Origin: Spinacia oleracea
Lineage: Eukaryota > Streptophyta > Magnoliopsida > Caryophyllales > Amaranthaceae
Reading direction: 5' to 3'
Length of the DNA stretch: 64,000 nt
Assembly: GCF_020520425.1 (NCBI RefSeq)
Contig: NC_079487.1
Span: forward strand, 134,810,385-134,874,384
Shown: piece by piece, positions 23,300-33,991 of the stretch
Numbering within the stretch: position 1 is the stretch's first letter
Layout of the letters: each line of letters starts with the position of its first letter
Program-made: the position numbers and the translations under genes
Notes under the pieces: model-generated
What the model saw: only the letters and a program-made list of their open reading frames with translations
Database searches by the model: none
Told to the model about the DNA's origin: nothing

Positions 23300-24951
23300 G
23301 TTGTCGGTTTCTGCTTGCTGTAGATATGGTTTGCTTTATTCCCCGCTTCAATTACTTGTATTCAATTTTGTATAATGAATTTTAGGGATTCAATTTTGTT
23401 TGCTTTATTTATCACGAACTGGTTTGCTTTGTTAGAATCAGGACTGATTTTCTCACAATATAACTCATTTCATATTCTCATTTAGCCTTATGTTTGTACG
23501 ATATTCTTTAATTTTCCTGAAGTTTGAGCTTCGCTTCGTTAATTTTAGCTTAGGATTTCTGATGATTTTTTCATGTTTAATTGGAATCGTTTGTGCACTT
23601 GAAATCGTCTTTGTGATGTTATTGTGTTGCATTTTTGTCATCAGTTTATGTTGTGGTGAAGAAATAGTTCGATGACTGTAAAAATCTATGTTGATTTATA
23701 GAATTCGGTGATTTACTCACAAGATGATTTGTAAAAGTCTATATTGATTTATGGAATCAGGAGATTTACCCACGAGATTATCTCATATCATTTAGCCTTT
23801 CAAAATTCAAATCATCATTTAAAAGGAGGGAGATAGTGGAGATGGGGGGAGAGAGTGTAAATAGTAAGACTCAGAGATAACTATAAGAGATAGAGAGATA
23901 CATAGACAGAGAGATAAGTACATCGCCGCCTTTGCTGACAAAAAAATCTTGAAACTAAGGAACTGTAGTTAATTGTACTATTTATATCTGAACTTGTTAT
24001 TCCTTTGTCTAAATCAATGCTTCTTAAGTTGCAGGTTCTTTCTTCAATTGCATATTATCAGAAAATATTCAAATAGCAGCTGTTTGACAGAATCCTGATC
24101 ATATAGCAGGCTCAGGTAAAGTGCTCAGGTTCTTATGATTCTGGACCAATGTCCTTCCTTTCTTTTCTATTAAATTTAAGGCACATAGTAAAAATACTCT
24201 ACAGACGATGAGAGTATTTTGAGTTTTAGGGGGTTTAGGGGTTCTTGGTGTACGTTCAGAGTCTTATCTTCTCCCAAATTTTCAATTTTTTAGGGGTAGG
24301 TATTTAAATTTTGCTTTTAGGGGTTTTACTATCGTTCCCCCATTCTTTAATTTCCGCAATTTGGGAGCATTATTGACATTCTAATGTTTACTATCATTCC
24401 TCCATTCTATCTCTTACTAGGGTGTGCTGTGAAGATTTGGTGGAGATCCACAACTTAAGTCAATGATACACTGGGTTTCAGCATCTCAGGTGAGCTTTAC
24501 ACAATACCTGTTGAACTGACTTGAGCTGTACCACAATACCTGTTGAACTGGGTTGGTGTTAGGCCGTCTTAAACTTGGTATTTATCCCTGATATAATTTC
24601 TCAGGGTACACCAACCTTTCATGATACCAACACTAATTTGGCTTCACATAGTTCATGCTTTATATAGACTAGGTCTTATCAGTGTTACCTTATTTCTATT
24701 TGTGGTTCATTATCCGTGAAATGGCTGCCAATCTAAAATCATACAATTTCCCTAATTCTGCTCAAATTTTTTGCATCAGGCTACCTTTAAACATATCAAT
24801 TATAGGTGTGGGTTTCCTGTTGCGAAAAAGACTTATTTGATCAACTATACTATCGTCTTCATGGTGGTTCTCTCGTATAATGTCGTCTTCATGGTGGTTC
24901 TCTTATAACGGCTGCTACGTCAGGAAAACTAGAACATTTTAATGGCGTTTT
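23300..24951. other. Region between the PheRS remnant and the copia insertion
   Basis: No coding exon is supported. It contains a short A/G-rich tract near 23825-23925 and, at 24858-24905, two near copies of CTTCATGGTGGTTCTCT. A third copy lies just right of the copia element (35333-35350), so the element landed within a small pre-existing repeat cluster. Confidence 0.5.
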
Positions 24952-26288
24952 TGAAGGAAATAATGCCCTTGGTCCAAGTATGCATTCTATGTTAAGTCTA
25001 ATAAATGCGGTTCAGTATTAATTAACAAGTTAATAATTCAGTGAGATCAAGTGAGCTGAATGCCTAGCTAGAGGCCGCTTCAGTTCAAGTGGAATTAATG
25101 ATATTAATCCACAGCTTACTCTTGACTGAACCCGTAGGGTCACACAAATAGTACGTAAACGGATCAAGTATTTAATGGCATTAAATACTCCATCTATGAA
25201 TATTCGGAACCGACGGATCTTGGTTTCAGTGGGAGCTAAGATCGTCACAGGCAAGAAATGAATACTCCGGAAACGATGATATTGCCGGAAACGGAAATAT
25301 GGATCGTATCGGAAATATGAATATTATCCAAGTCGTAGATGTTACCGGAAACGGAAACATGGTACGTATCGGAAAATATTATTGGAAATGGAAATATTAC
25401 CAGAATCGGAAATATTGCCGGAAACGGAAATATTGTCAGAATCGGAAATATTACCGGAATCGGAAAATAATTCCGGAAACGGAAATATTAAATATTTGTT
25501 CGAAACGGAAATTAATTCCGGAATCGGAAATATTAAATATTGTTCGTATCGGAAATAGATTCCGGAAATGGAAATTTAATCGGAAGCGTATCGTACGAAT
25601 TAGCATCGGACGAGGCCTGCCGGACGAAGGCCCAGCACGAAGCCAGGCCATCGCCCAGCAAGCACGCACGCCACAGCCCAGCGCGCACAAGGCCGCGCAT
25701 GCGTGGGCCGTGCTGCGCGGGCTGCTGCTCGCACGCGCATGGGCAGCCCTTGTGGCTGCCGTGTGTGTGTGAGTTTCAGCTCATGCGAGATTCCTGAATC
25801 TGCAAGAGTCAGTGTATGATTAAATGTCTATTCCTATTGGATAAATTGATTAAGTAGAATTCGTGTAGAATTCTAATTCCAATTAATTCGCATCCTACTA
25901 GGATTACGATTCCTTTTCCATAACTCTATAAATAAAGGCCTAGGGCTCATAATTTATACACAAGTTTTCAAGTATTCAAAAGTGAGTTTTTGAGAGAAAA
26001 TCAAACACACATCTTGCTCAAAAGTGCCGAATTTTCTGAGTACCTTAAGGGCGATTCTAGTTGGTCAATCTTAAGGCGGATCCGGACGTGCTGTGGACTT
26101 TCTACGGAGGGACGACACTTGGAGTCCTAAAGACTTGTTCTTGTTCGGTTCGGGCGCAGCTAGGGAAGGCACGCAACAAAGAGTATGCATCTAATTATGC
26201 TATATGATTATGTGTAAATAATATGTTTCCTGGGTTAATGGTTTTTCCGCATGATCTATGTAAATGTCATATGTATCATAACCTAACA
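24952..26288 (+). repeat. 5' LTR of the copia element
   Basis: It begins TG and ends CA. Its U3 part contains a dense series of CGGAAATATT/CCGGAAACGG motifs (about 25258-25590) and then a GC-rich block (about 25605-25770). The TATA box and probable transcription start follow. The short frames seen in it are noncoding. Confidence 0.95.
25927..25934 (+). promoter_or_regulatory. TATA box of the copia 5' LTR
   Basis: TATAAATA sits at the end of an AT-rich segment, with transcription expected about 30 bp downstream near 'CTCATAATTTATACACAAG'. The same box is in the 3' LTR at 34967-34974. The assignment is inferred from position and motif. Confidence 0.65.
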
Positions 26289-26289
26289 G

Positions 26290-26302
26290 TGGTATCAGAG
26301 CC
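26290..26302 (+). other. Copia primer-binding site
   Basis: TGGTATCAGAGCC starts two bases after the 5' LTR end. It matches the complement of the 3' end of the initiator methionine tRNA, the usual primer of plant copia elements. Confidence 0.9.
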
Positions 26303-29161
26303 CCTTATTATTTTCATAATCTAAATTGCATGAACATGGTTAAATATTACAAATTTGCAAGAATTAAAAGGGGTGATTAATTTTCGTAATTGTTAATTAA
26401 TTGCAAATTGCGTTTATTTAATTATATGTACGCAGTTTTTCGGCAGTTTCTTCATTACTCATCCGAATTGAGTGATTTTTGTGTCAATTCCGCATGTAAA
26501 AGGCATTCTAAAATTTTGACAAAAATAGTATTTTTCTGCCGAACCCAGAATTCTCAAATTCGAAGCCTAACTATGACTTTTCGAAGGTTTTAGTTTTTCG
26601 GATGCAAAATTTCGTAAATTTAAGATGTTAAATTAAATATTTGCGATTCCTGTTGATAAATCTTGAATTTTTGATTGACCTACTGCATATGTTTAACAAG
26701 TTTGAATGCCTAGTCTTGTTAATTATGCAATCTAATTTGTAATTATGATTAATTTGTTGAAAATTAGAATAATTTAGAATTAATTTGATTTTCATAATTA
26801 ATTGTAATTTAATTAGAAACCTATGATTAAAAACCACCATAAAAATTGTAAATTTATGATAAATTTTAAATTTTTATGACCTAGACTTGAATCCATAACA
26901 ATCGGAAATCAATTGGATAATAAATTTTCGATTTTTCGCCCTAAAATTATGAAATTAATAATATTTATTAATTTGTCATTAATTTTAAATATAAATTTTA
27001 AATTTTTATGCGATTCGTTCAAATAACTTGCACGCACGAAGCAATGGACGCTTCGTGTTACCCTTAAGGGGTGTTGTATAATGCGGGCATGCGACGACGA
27101 GCAAGGGAGCTCGTCGCCCGTGCGGCACGAATGCAATGAGCAAGGGCGTAGTGCACGAGCGCAAGGCAGCAGCCCTGCCTTGTGTCGTGTGCCACGAGCA
27201 ATGAACGGATGGGCATGGGCGAGGGGCGAGCCAAGGCAGTCGCGTGTGGGCAGCAAGCGAGCTGCGCCACAGCGCGCGCTGCCTCGCATAACAGCGCGCA
27301 GCCTCGTGCGCAGCGAGCGCAAGCTCGCGTGCCACGAGCGCTGCGCACAGCATCACTCGCGCGCACCAGCGAGCGATCTCGCGCGCCAGCGAGCGATGGC
27401 TCGCGCGCACCAGCGAGCGATGGCTCGCGCGCACGCAGCGAGCGATCTCGCGCGCCAGCGAGCGATGGCTCGCGCGCACCAGCGAGCGATGCAGCGCCCC
27501 AGCGAGCGATGGCTCGCGCGCACCAGCGAGCGATCTCGCGCACCAGCGAGCGCGGTAACGCGCGCGCGCTGCGAGCGATAGCTCGCGTGCGGTGGGCGCT
27601 GTGCGGAGGCTTGCGTATGGGACAGCAGCAGCTATGCAACGAGCGCATGGGCTGCGCGCACATGGCCAGCAATGGCTGTGTGCGTACAGCCCATGGGCGT
27701 GCAACGCGTAGGGTGTTTGCGTTTCGATTAGATCGTTTTGAATGTTTAATTTGAAAATTTCAGTTCACGTAATTTTAATTAATTTTTGAAATTAATAATT
27801 TGAATTAATTTCTTGGATTTTAATTTTGAATATTATAATTATAATAAATGGAATTTATTCTAATTATTTTACTAAAATTAAAATCATAAATTAATTTAAA
27901 TGCGACTGAAATTAAATTAAATTTTGGATTCAATTATAGATTTATATGAGCTTTAAATTTTAATTAAATTTGTATGTTTCCGGTTAGACTAGAAATACAA
28001 TTTTATGTTTAAAATTAGCAAAGCATATGAATTTATTGGTTTGAGTGGGAGCACTTTTTAGTCATAAACTCTTGATTAGGTCTACAAATCCTTAAGGTTA
28101 AAACAACTCGATTAGAATTAATAAGGACTGAATAATTGGTAGATTATTGGTGACCTTGATTAATTGCTGCAAATGTTTACGTGATGCATAATGTGTTTTA
28201 CTAACCAGCTATGTGGGCCATTCATGATAATGAATGGGTGAATGGTATATATTGTATATGTACTGTTTTGCAGGTTATGAAGTGACTAGTATGGCCCAAA
28301 TAGGATAGAAAATATGGTCTGCGTACCATTAATTTGAATGTAATTGGTCTAAAGTACCAAAGCTGTTTTTCAATTCAAATATGGTCTGCGTACCATCAAA
28401 TAGTTGTAATTAGTTATAACTTATCCTATTTGAAGAAAATGGTGCCTCCCACGGAGATTTTCAAGACGGACTTTGAAGTCACAGCTTCAAGATGAAGTCG
28501 GGCCATACTAGATCACAAATATCTTATGCATGTTTTAAGTTATTTATTGCTTTAAATATGTCTTAAAATGCATGAGATCAAAAGCTTGATTATGTTGCAT
28601 GATTAAGGATTTTAGTTCACTTAAAATCTAACCAACATAGTAAGAGCCTTAAGTTCCAAACTTAAAAAATTGAGTTAAAAGGTGCCATGCCAAAATATAC
28701 ACTTGCTTGGATATCCTTTACATCAATCTAGTAATAGTTTTCGCTCAGCGAGGTGTTACTTATTGGTCCTAAAGGGGCAAGGTACACAAATAATTGTGAG
28801 TACATGTTAGTTTTGGTGAAACTCAACGATATAAGTAAGGAGTCCTTTTATGTCGTGGCAAATTCGATAGGTTTACCTAATAAGTTCTTAGACGTACCTA
28901 TCAACCAAGAATAGTTTCTAGACTATTAGCAAAAGGCTTTTGCTTACCTAAGATGTTCTAGGATTAAGTCGACAAACTGTGCTTAGTTCTTCAATGATTT
29001 TAGGATCTTGGAATCATTTTATTCACACCTGCCGGAACACATAACTTGAATAAAATGCTTAATAAACATTGAATTATGCATGTATGCTAGAATTTAAGTT
29101 TATTAAGAGAAACTGTGAATGGTTATTTATTTGTTTATTCTTTTCAATTGTAGTTTTTAAT
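26303..29161 (+). other. Long noncoding leader of the copia element
   Basis: About 2.9 kb separates the primer-binding site from the Gag-Pol start. It is AT-rich except for a GC-rich island at about 27030-27720 (separate entry). Near 28310 and 28380 ATATGGTCTGCGTACCAT is repeated. No frame resembles a protein; frames over the island are compositional artefacts in repeats. Confidence 0.7.
27030..27720. repeat. GC-rich island with palindromic ~30-bp tandem repeats
   Basis: The central part (about 27355-27590) is built of units containing CAGCGAGCGATGGCTCGCGC or CAGCGAGCGATCTCGCGCGC. Each unit is partly self-complementary (GCGAGCGAT / CTCGCGC), so the transcript could form strong stems. It is embedded in DNA that is otherwise very AT-rich. 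It is open in several frames on both strands only because of the repeat composition. Confidence 0.85.
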
Positions 29162-32100
29162 ATGGCAAACAACAATTCATTCAACATTCGATCAATTCTC
29201 GAAAAGGAGAAGTTGAACGGGAAAAACTTCCTTGACTGGCAAAGGAACTTGCAAATAGTTCTTATGCAGGAAGAAAAGGAGTATGTCCTAGATGAGGCGA
29301 TGCCCGAAGCTCCAGGCGACGGGATCACTCAGGCAGCCCTCAATCGTTGGATTGATGCCAACAAGGATGTGAAATGTCTAATGCTCGCCACTATGAGTGC
29401 GGATCTGCAGAAAACGTTCATCAACTCAGATGCTTTCACAATCATCAGTGAGTTGAAGAACATGTTCCAAGATCTGGCTCGAGTCGAAAGATTCGAGACT
29501 CATAGGCAAATTCTTGAGACCAACCTTAAGAAAGGCGAGCCCGTAAGTCCACATGTTCTCAAAATGATTGGACTCATTGAGAATATGAGTCGGCTGGATC
29601 AGCAATTTTCTCAGGAAATGGCTATAGACACCATCCTCCATTCTCTTCATAGCGGGTATGATCAGTTCAAACTGAACTACAGTATGAATAGTCTGGACAA
29701 AACGCTCACTGAGCTTCACGGTATGCTGAAGACCGCTGAAAAGACGCTCAAAAGTGATAAGCAAGATGTGCTTATGGTGCGTGGGGGCAAGTTCAAGAAA
29801 TCTGGAAAGAAGAGGAATGCTAAGAAAGGTGGCAACAAGGCCAGCCCAACTAAGCAAACTGGCGCCAAATCTGCAAAGAGGAAGGTCAGTCAACCCACTT
29901 CTGAATCCGAATGCTTCTACTGCAAGAAGAAGGGGCATTGGAAGAGAGATTGCTTGAAGCTAAAGGAAGATCAGAAGAACGGAACAGTCGTTCCATCTTC
30001 AGGTATTTTCGTTATAGACTGTATACTTGCTAATTCAACTTCTTGGGTATTAGATACTGGTTGTGGCTCACACTTATGTTCCAATCCACAGGGACTAAGA
30101 AGAAGTAGAAAGTTAAGCAAGGGAGAAGTCGACCTACGAGTGGGAAATGGAGCACGGATTGCTGCATTAGCCGTAGGAACTTACTATTTGTCGTTGCCCT
30201 CCGGGCTAGTTTTGGAACTGGAAGAATGTTTCCATGTTCCAAGTCTTACTAAAAACATCATTTCAGTTTCTTGCTTAGATGCTAAGGGATTTTCCTTTAT
30301 AATAAAAGACAATAGTTGTTCGTTTTATTTTAAAGAGATGTTTTATGGATCTGCTAGATTAGTCAATGGACTTTATTTATTAGATCACGACAAACAAGTA
30401 TATAACATAAATACCAAAAAGGCCAAAAAGGATGATTCAGATCTCACCTATCTGTGGCATTGTCGATTAGGCCATATAAACTTGAAACGCTTAGAAAGAC
30501 TTCAAAGGGAAGGAATTCTAGAACCATTTGACTTAGAGGATTATGGTAAATGCGAATCATGTTTACTTGGCAAAATGACAAAGCAACCTTTCTCTAAAGT
30601 TGGAGAAAGAGCAAATGAACTATTGGGTTTAATCCATACAGATGTATGTGGACCAATGAGTACAAATGCTAGAGGTGGTTTCAGCTACTTTATCACTTTC
30701 ACTGATGACTTCAGTAGGTATGGTTATGTCTACCTAATGAAGCATAAGTCTGAATCCTTTGACAAATTCAAGGAATTTCAGAGTGAAGTAGAGAATCAAT
30801 TAGGCAAGAAGATTAAGGCACTGCGGTCTGATAGAGGCGGTGAATATCTGAGCTATGAATTTGATGACCATCTGAAAGAATGTGGAATTCTATCAGAATT
30901 GACTCCTCCTGGAACACCACAATGGAACGGTGTGTCAGAACGGAGGAACAGAACCTTGCTAGACATGGTCAGGTCAATGATGGGTCAGGCCGAACTTCCA
31001 TTAGAATTTTGGGGACATGCACTAAATACAGCTGCACTCACTATAAATAGAGCTCCGTCTAAAGCTGTCGAAAAGACTCCATACGAATTATGGTTTGGAA
31101 AGCCTCCAAATGTGTCTTTTCTTAAGATTTGGGGATGTGAAGTATACGTCAAACGATTAATTTCAGACAAACTTCATCCAAAATCTGACAAATGTATCCT
31201 TGTGGGCTATCCAAAGGAAACAAAAGGGTATTACTTCTACAATACATCTGAGAACAAAGTGTTTGTTGCTCGAGATGGTGTCTTTTTGGAGAAGGATCAT
31301 ATTTCCAAAATGACAAGTGGGAGAAAAGTAGACCTCGAAGAAATTCGAGTCGAACAACAAACTCTAGAGAATGCTCAAGATGACATTCAGGATGAAACTC
31401 AGAGACCTTTAGAAGAATCTGGTGAGAATCATGGTCAATCTAGAAATGTTACCCCGCGTAGATCGCAAAGATATAGATCTCAACCGGAAAGGTACTTAGG
31501 TATTTTGACGAACGAGAGCTATGACGTTCTATTACTTGAAAGTGATGAACCTGCGACTTACAAGCAAGCTATGACGAGCCCTAGCTCCAAGCAGTGGCAA
31601 GAAGCCATGCAATCTGAATTAGACTCCATGTCTGAAAACCAAGTATGGGATTTGGTCGATTTGCCAGATGGCTACCAAGCCATTGGAAGCAAATGGGTTT
31701 TCAAACTGAAAAAGGACAAGGATGGGAAACTTGAAGTTTTCAAAGCTAGATTGGTTGCGAAAGGTTACAGGCAAGTCCACGGTGTGGATTACGATGAAAC
31801 CTTTTCACCAGTTGCAATGCTAAAGTCTATTCGAATAATGTTAGCAATCGCTGCATATTACGATTACGAAATATGGCAGATGGATGTCAAAACTGCTTTC
31901 TTAAACGGCGTTTTAACAGAAACTGTGTTTATGACACAGCCTGAAGGTTTTGAGGATCCAAAGAATGCTAAAAAGGTATGCAAGCTAAAGAAATCAATCT
32001 ACGGATTGAAGCAGGCATCCAGGAGCTGGAATATACGTTTTGATGAAGCGGTCAGTGACTTTGGTTTCATCAAGAACGCAGACGAATCTTGTGTATACAA

Positions 32101-33127
32101 GAAGGTCAGTGGGAGCAAAATTGCTTTCCTAGTATTATATGTCGACGACATATTGCTTATCGGAAATGACATTCCTATGTTGAACTCTGTCAAGATTTGG
32201 CTTGGGAAATGTTTTTCGATGAAGGATCTAGGAGAAGCACAGTACATATTGGGCATCAAGATTTACAGAGATAGATCTAAAAAGATGATTGGACTTAGTC
32301 AAAGCACTTATATCAATAAGGTGCTTGATAGGTTCAAGATGGCGGACTCCAAGCGAGGCTACCTACCCATGTCTCATGGAATGACTCTAAGCAAGACTCA
32401 GTGCCCAAAAACACTTGATGAGCGTAGACGAATGAATGGGATTCCATATGCATCATTGATTGGTTCAATAATGTATGCTATGATATGTACACGCCCGGAT
32501 GTTGCGTACGCACTCAGTGCTACGAGCAGATACCAGTCAGACCCAGGAGAGGCGCATTGGACTGCTGCCAAGAACATTCTGAAGTACCTGAAAAGGCACA
32601 AAGATGACTTCCTGGTCTATGGTGGAGATGATGAATTAATTGTTAAAGGCTATACGGACGCAAGTTTCCAAACCGACAAAGATGATTTCAGATCACAGTC
32701 TGGGTTTGTCTTCTGCCTCAACGGAGGAGCAGTAAGCTGGAAAAGTGCTAAGCAAAGCACCATTGCGGATTCTACAACTGAAGCGGAGTACATTGCTGCA
32801 CATGAAGCAGCAAAGGAAGCTATATGGCTAAGGAAGTTCATAGGAGAACTTGGTGTAGTCCCCTCCATTAAAGGACCAATAGCCCTGTATTGTGATAATA
32901 ACGGAGCTATTGCACAGGCAAAAGAGCCTAGACACCACCAGAGAGTCAAGCATGTACTTCGTAGATTTCACCTTCTACGAGAGTTCGTTGAAAGAAAAGA
33001 AGTCGAGATAAGCAAAATTGGAACTGATGACAACATATCAGATCCATTAACTAAACCTCTGCCGCAAGCGAAGCACAACTCGCACACTGCAGCTATGGGA
33101 ATCAAGCATATTGGAGAATGGCTTTGA
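29162..33127 (+). CDS. Copia Gag-Pol polyprotein, 1,321 residues, intact
   Basis: The frame is open from further upstream (29069), but the start at 29162 (MANNNSFNIRS) matches the usual Gag N-terminus. The visible domains are, in order: Gag capsid region (about residues 1-230); CCHC zinc knuckle from about residue 251 (CFYCKKKGHWKRDC); aspartic protease with LDTG at about 298; GAG-pre-integrase region from about 431 (LWHCRLGHINL). Next come the integrase core, with Asp494, Asp557 and Glu593 (35 residues between the last two), reverse transcriptase with MDVKTAFLNG and YVDD from about 993, and RNase H with YTDAS (Asp1166), TEAEY and YCDNN. No stop or frameshift is present. The protein would reverse-transcribe and integrate the element; the protease is expected to process it. 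Confidence 0.97.
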   Translation: MANNNSFNIRSILEKEKLNGKNFLDWQRNLQIVLMQEEKEYVLDEAMPEAPGDGITQAALNRWIDANKDVKCLMLATMSADLQKTFINSDAFTIISELKNMFQDLARVERFETHRQILETNLKKGEPVSPHVLKMIGLIENMSRLDQQFSQEMAIDTILHSLHSGYDQFKLNYSMNSLDKTLTELHGMLKTAEKTLKSDKQDVLMVRGGKFKKSGKKRNAKKGGNKASPTKQTGAKSAKRKVSQPTSESECFYCKKKGHWKRDCLKLKEDQKNGTVVPSSGIFVIDCILANSTSWVLDTGCGSHLCSNPQGLRRSRKLSKGEVDLRVGNGARIAALAVGTYYLSLPSGLVLELEECFHVPSLTKNIISVSCLDAKGFSFIIKDNSCSFYFKEMFYGSARLVNGLYLLDHDKQVYNINTKKAKKDDSDLTYLWHCRLGHINLKRLERLQREGILEPFDLEDYGKCESCLLGKMTKQPFSKVGERANELLGLIHTDVCGPMSTNARGGFSYFITFTDDFSRYGYVYLMKHKSESFDKFKEFQSEVENQLGKKIKALRSDRGGEYLSYEFDDHLKECGILSELTPPGTPQWNGVSERRNRTLLDMVRSMMGQAELPLEFWGHALNTAALTINRAPSKAVEKTPYELWFGKPPNVSFLKIWGCEVYVKRLISDKLHPKSDKCILVGYPKETKGYYFYNTSENKVFVARDGVFLEKDHISKMTSGRKVDLEEIRVEQQTLENAQDDIQDETQRPLEESGENHGQSRNVTPRRSQRYRSQPERYLGILTNESYDVLLLESDEPATYKQAMTSPSSKQWQEAMQSELDSMSENQVWDLVDLPDGYQAIGSKWVFKLKKDKDGKLEVFKARLVAKGYRQVHGVDYDETFSPVAMLKSIRIMLAIAAYYDYEIWQMDVKTAFLNGVLTETVFMTQPEGFEDPKNAKKVCKLKKSIYGLKQASRSWNIRFDEAVSDFGFIKNADESCVYKKVSGSKIAFLVLYVDDILLIGNDIPMLNSVKIWLGKCFSMKDLGEAQYILGIKIYRDRSKKMIGLSQSTYINKVLDRFKMADSKRGYLPMSHGMTLSKTQCPKTLDERRRMNGIPYASLIGSIMYAMICTRPDVAYALSATSRYQSDPGEAHWTAAKNILKYLKRHKDDFLVYGGDDELIVKGYTDASFQTDKDDFRSQSGFVFCLNGGAVSWKSAKQSTIADSTTEAEYIAAHEAAKEAIWLRKFIGELGVVPSIKGPIALYCDNNGAIAQAKEPRHHQRVKHVLRRFHLLREFVERKEVEISKIGTDDNISDPLTKPLPQAKHNSHTAAMGIKHIGEWL

Positions 33128-33980
33128 TGTCTCTGTTTAATGTTTTAAAGTTTTAGAGTTTAAATCTTTGTAAAACATTATTGGTTAATCATTCACAATA
33201 AATGAAAGGAATTCATTTTTCCATTTAATTTGTGGTTTATTAAATGATGAGTCCCTTCAACTTGACGATATATTCAAGATAGACTGTCAGGACCAGTCCT
33301 GTGACTAAGAAATGTCTATCAAGTGAACTTGAATGTCAAAGGTTGAAAATGGTCCCTAGTCGGAGTTTTCTATAAAATTGGACGCATAGAAAACGTTAGA
33401 CGATTAGAATGCAAGATGACTAGTAGTTCTGTTTCTTGAACTATGTGGACATGGCAATGTCATAATCATTTGCATAGATACTTACTTTGGGAAGACTAGT
33501 ATCGGACAAGACCTATGAAACTTTACTGTAAGAGATGAAAGTCTGTCATAAGTAAATTTCATTAAATTATTAGACACTAAATCCTCAATACCTGAGTGAT
33601 TTGAGATTACTTGTTTGAGAACTGGTTGCTTTGACGTTGACCAACCGTCGCACCGTAAAAGGAGGCTATAAAGGCAACGCTCAGGTAATCACCTATCAAA
33701 CGAAGTCTAATCTCAAGATCGCAAGATTGGGATTGTCCTCCCATAAATCGGGATGAGATGCTTAAAAGTTGTACAAGGCCACTCGGAGAGCTAGAAACTG
33801 TGAAATGCATGGCCGTGCTCGGATGAATCATAGGCTATGATTATCTGTTTATTTGATCAGTTGAACTCTGAAACCGAGGAACACCTCTGGACATAATAAG
33901 GATGACAACTCTTACCTTATGTTCAAGAGCAAGCATCGAGCGACAAAGGAATTAGGAAATGCACACTTGTCCCTAAGGAC
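33128..33980 (+). other. Copia 3' noncoding internal region
   Basis: About 850 bp lie between the Gag-Pol stop and the polypurine tract. No protein is recognised, and the only frame of note (33607-33831, minus) is weak. No envelope-like gene is seen. Confidence 0.6.
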
Positions 33981-33991
33981 AAGTGGGAGAC
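33981..33991 (+). other. Copia polypurine tract
   Basis: AAGTGGGAGAC lies directly before the 3' LTR and is the expected plus-strand primer. Confidence 0.8.

Noticed and set aside
25299-25772. 157-residue frame in both LTRs (also 34339-34812)
   Set aside because: It is made of the CGGAAATATT repeat array and a GC-rich block inside the LTR; it lies upstream of the LTR TATA box and has no family match.
27006-27754. Overlapping long frames of up to 232 residues on both strands in the GC-rich island
   Set aside because: They are Arg/Ala/Ser-rich products of a tandem palindromic repeat open in several frames on both strands; no protein family is resembled.
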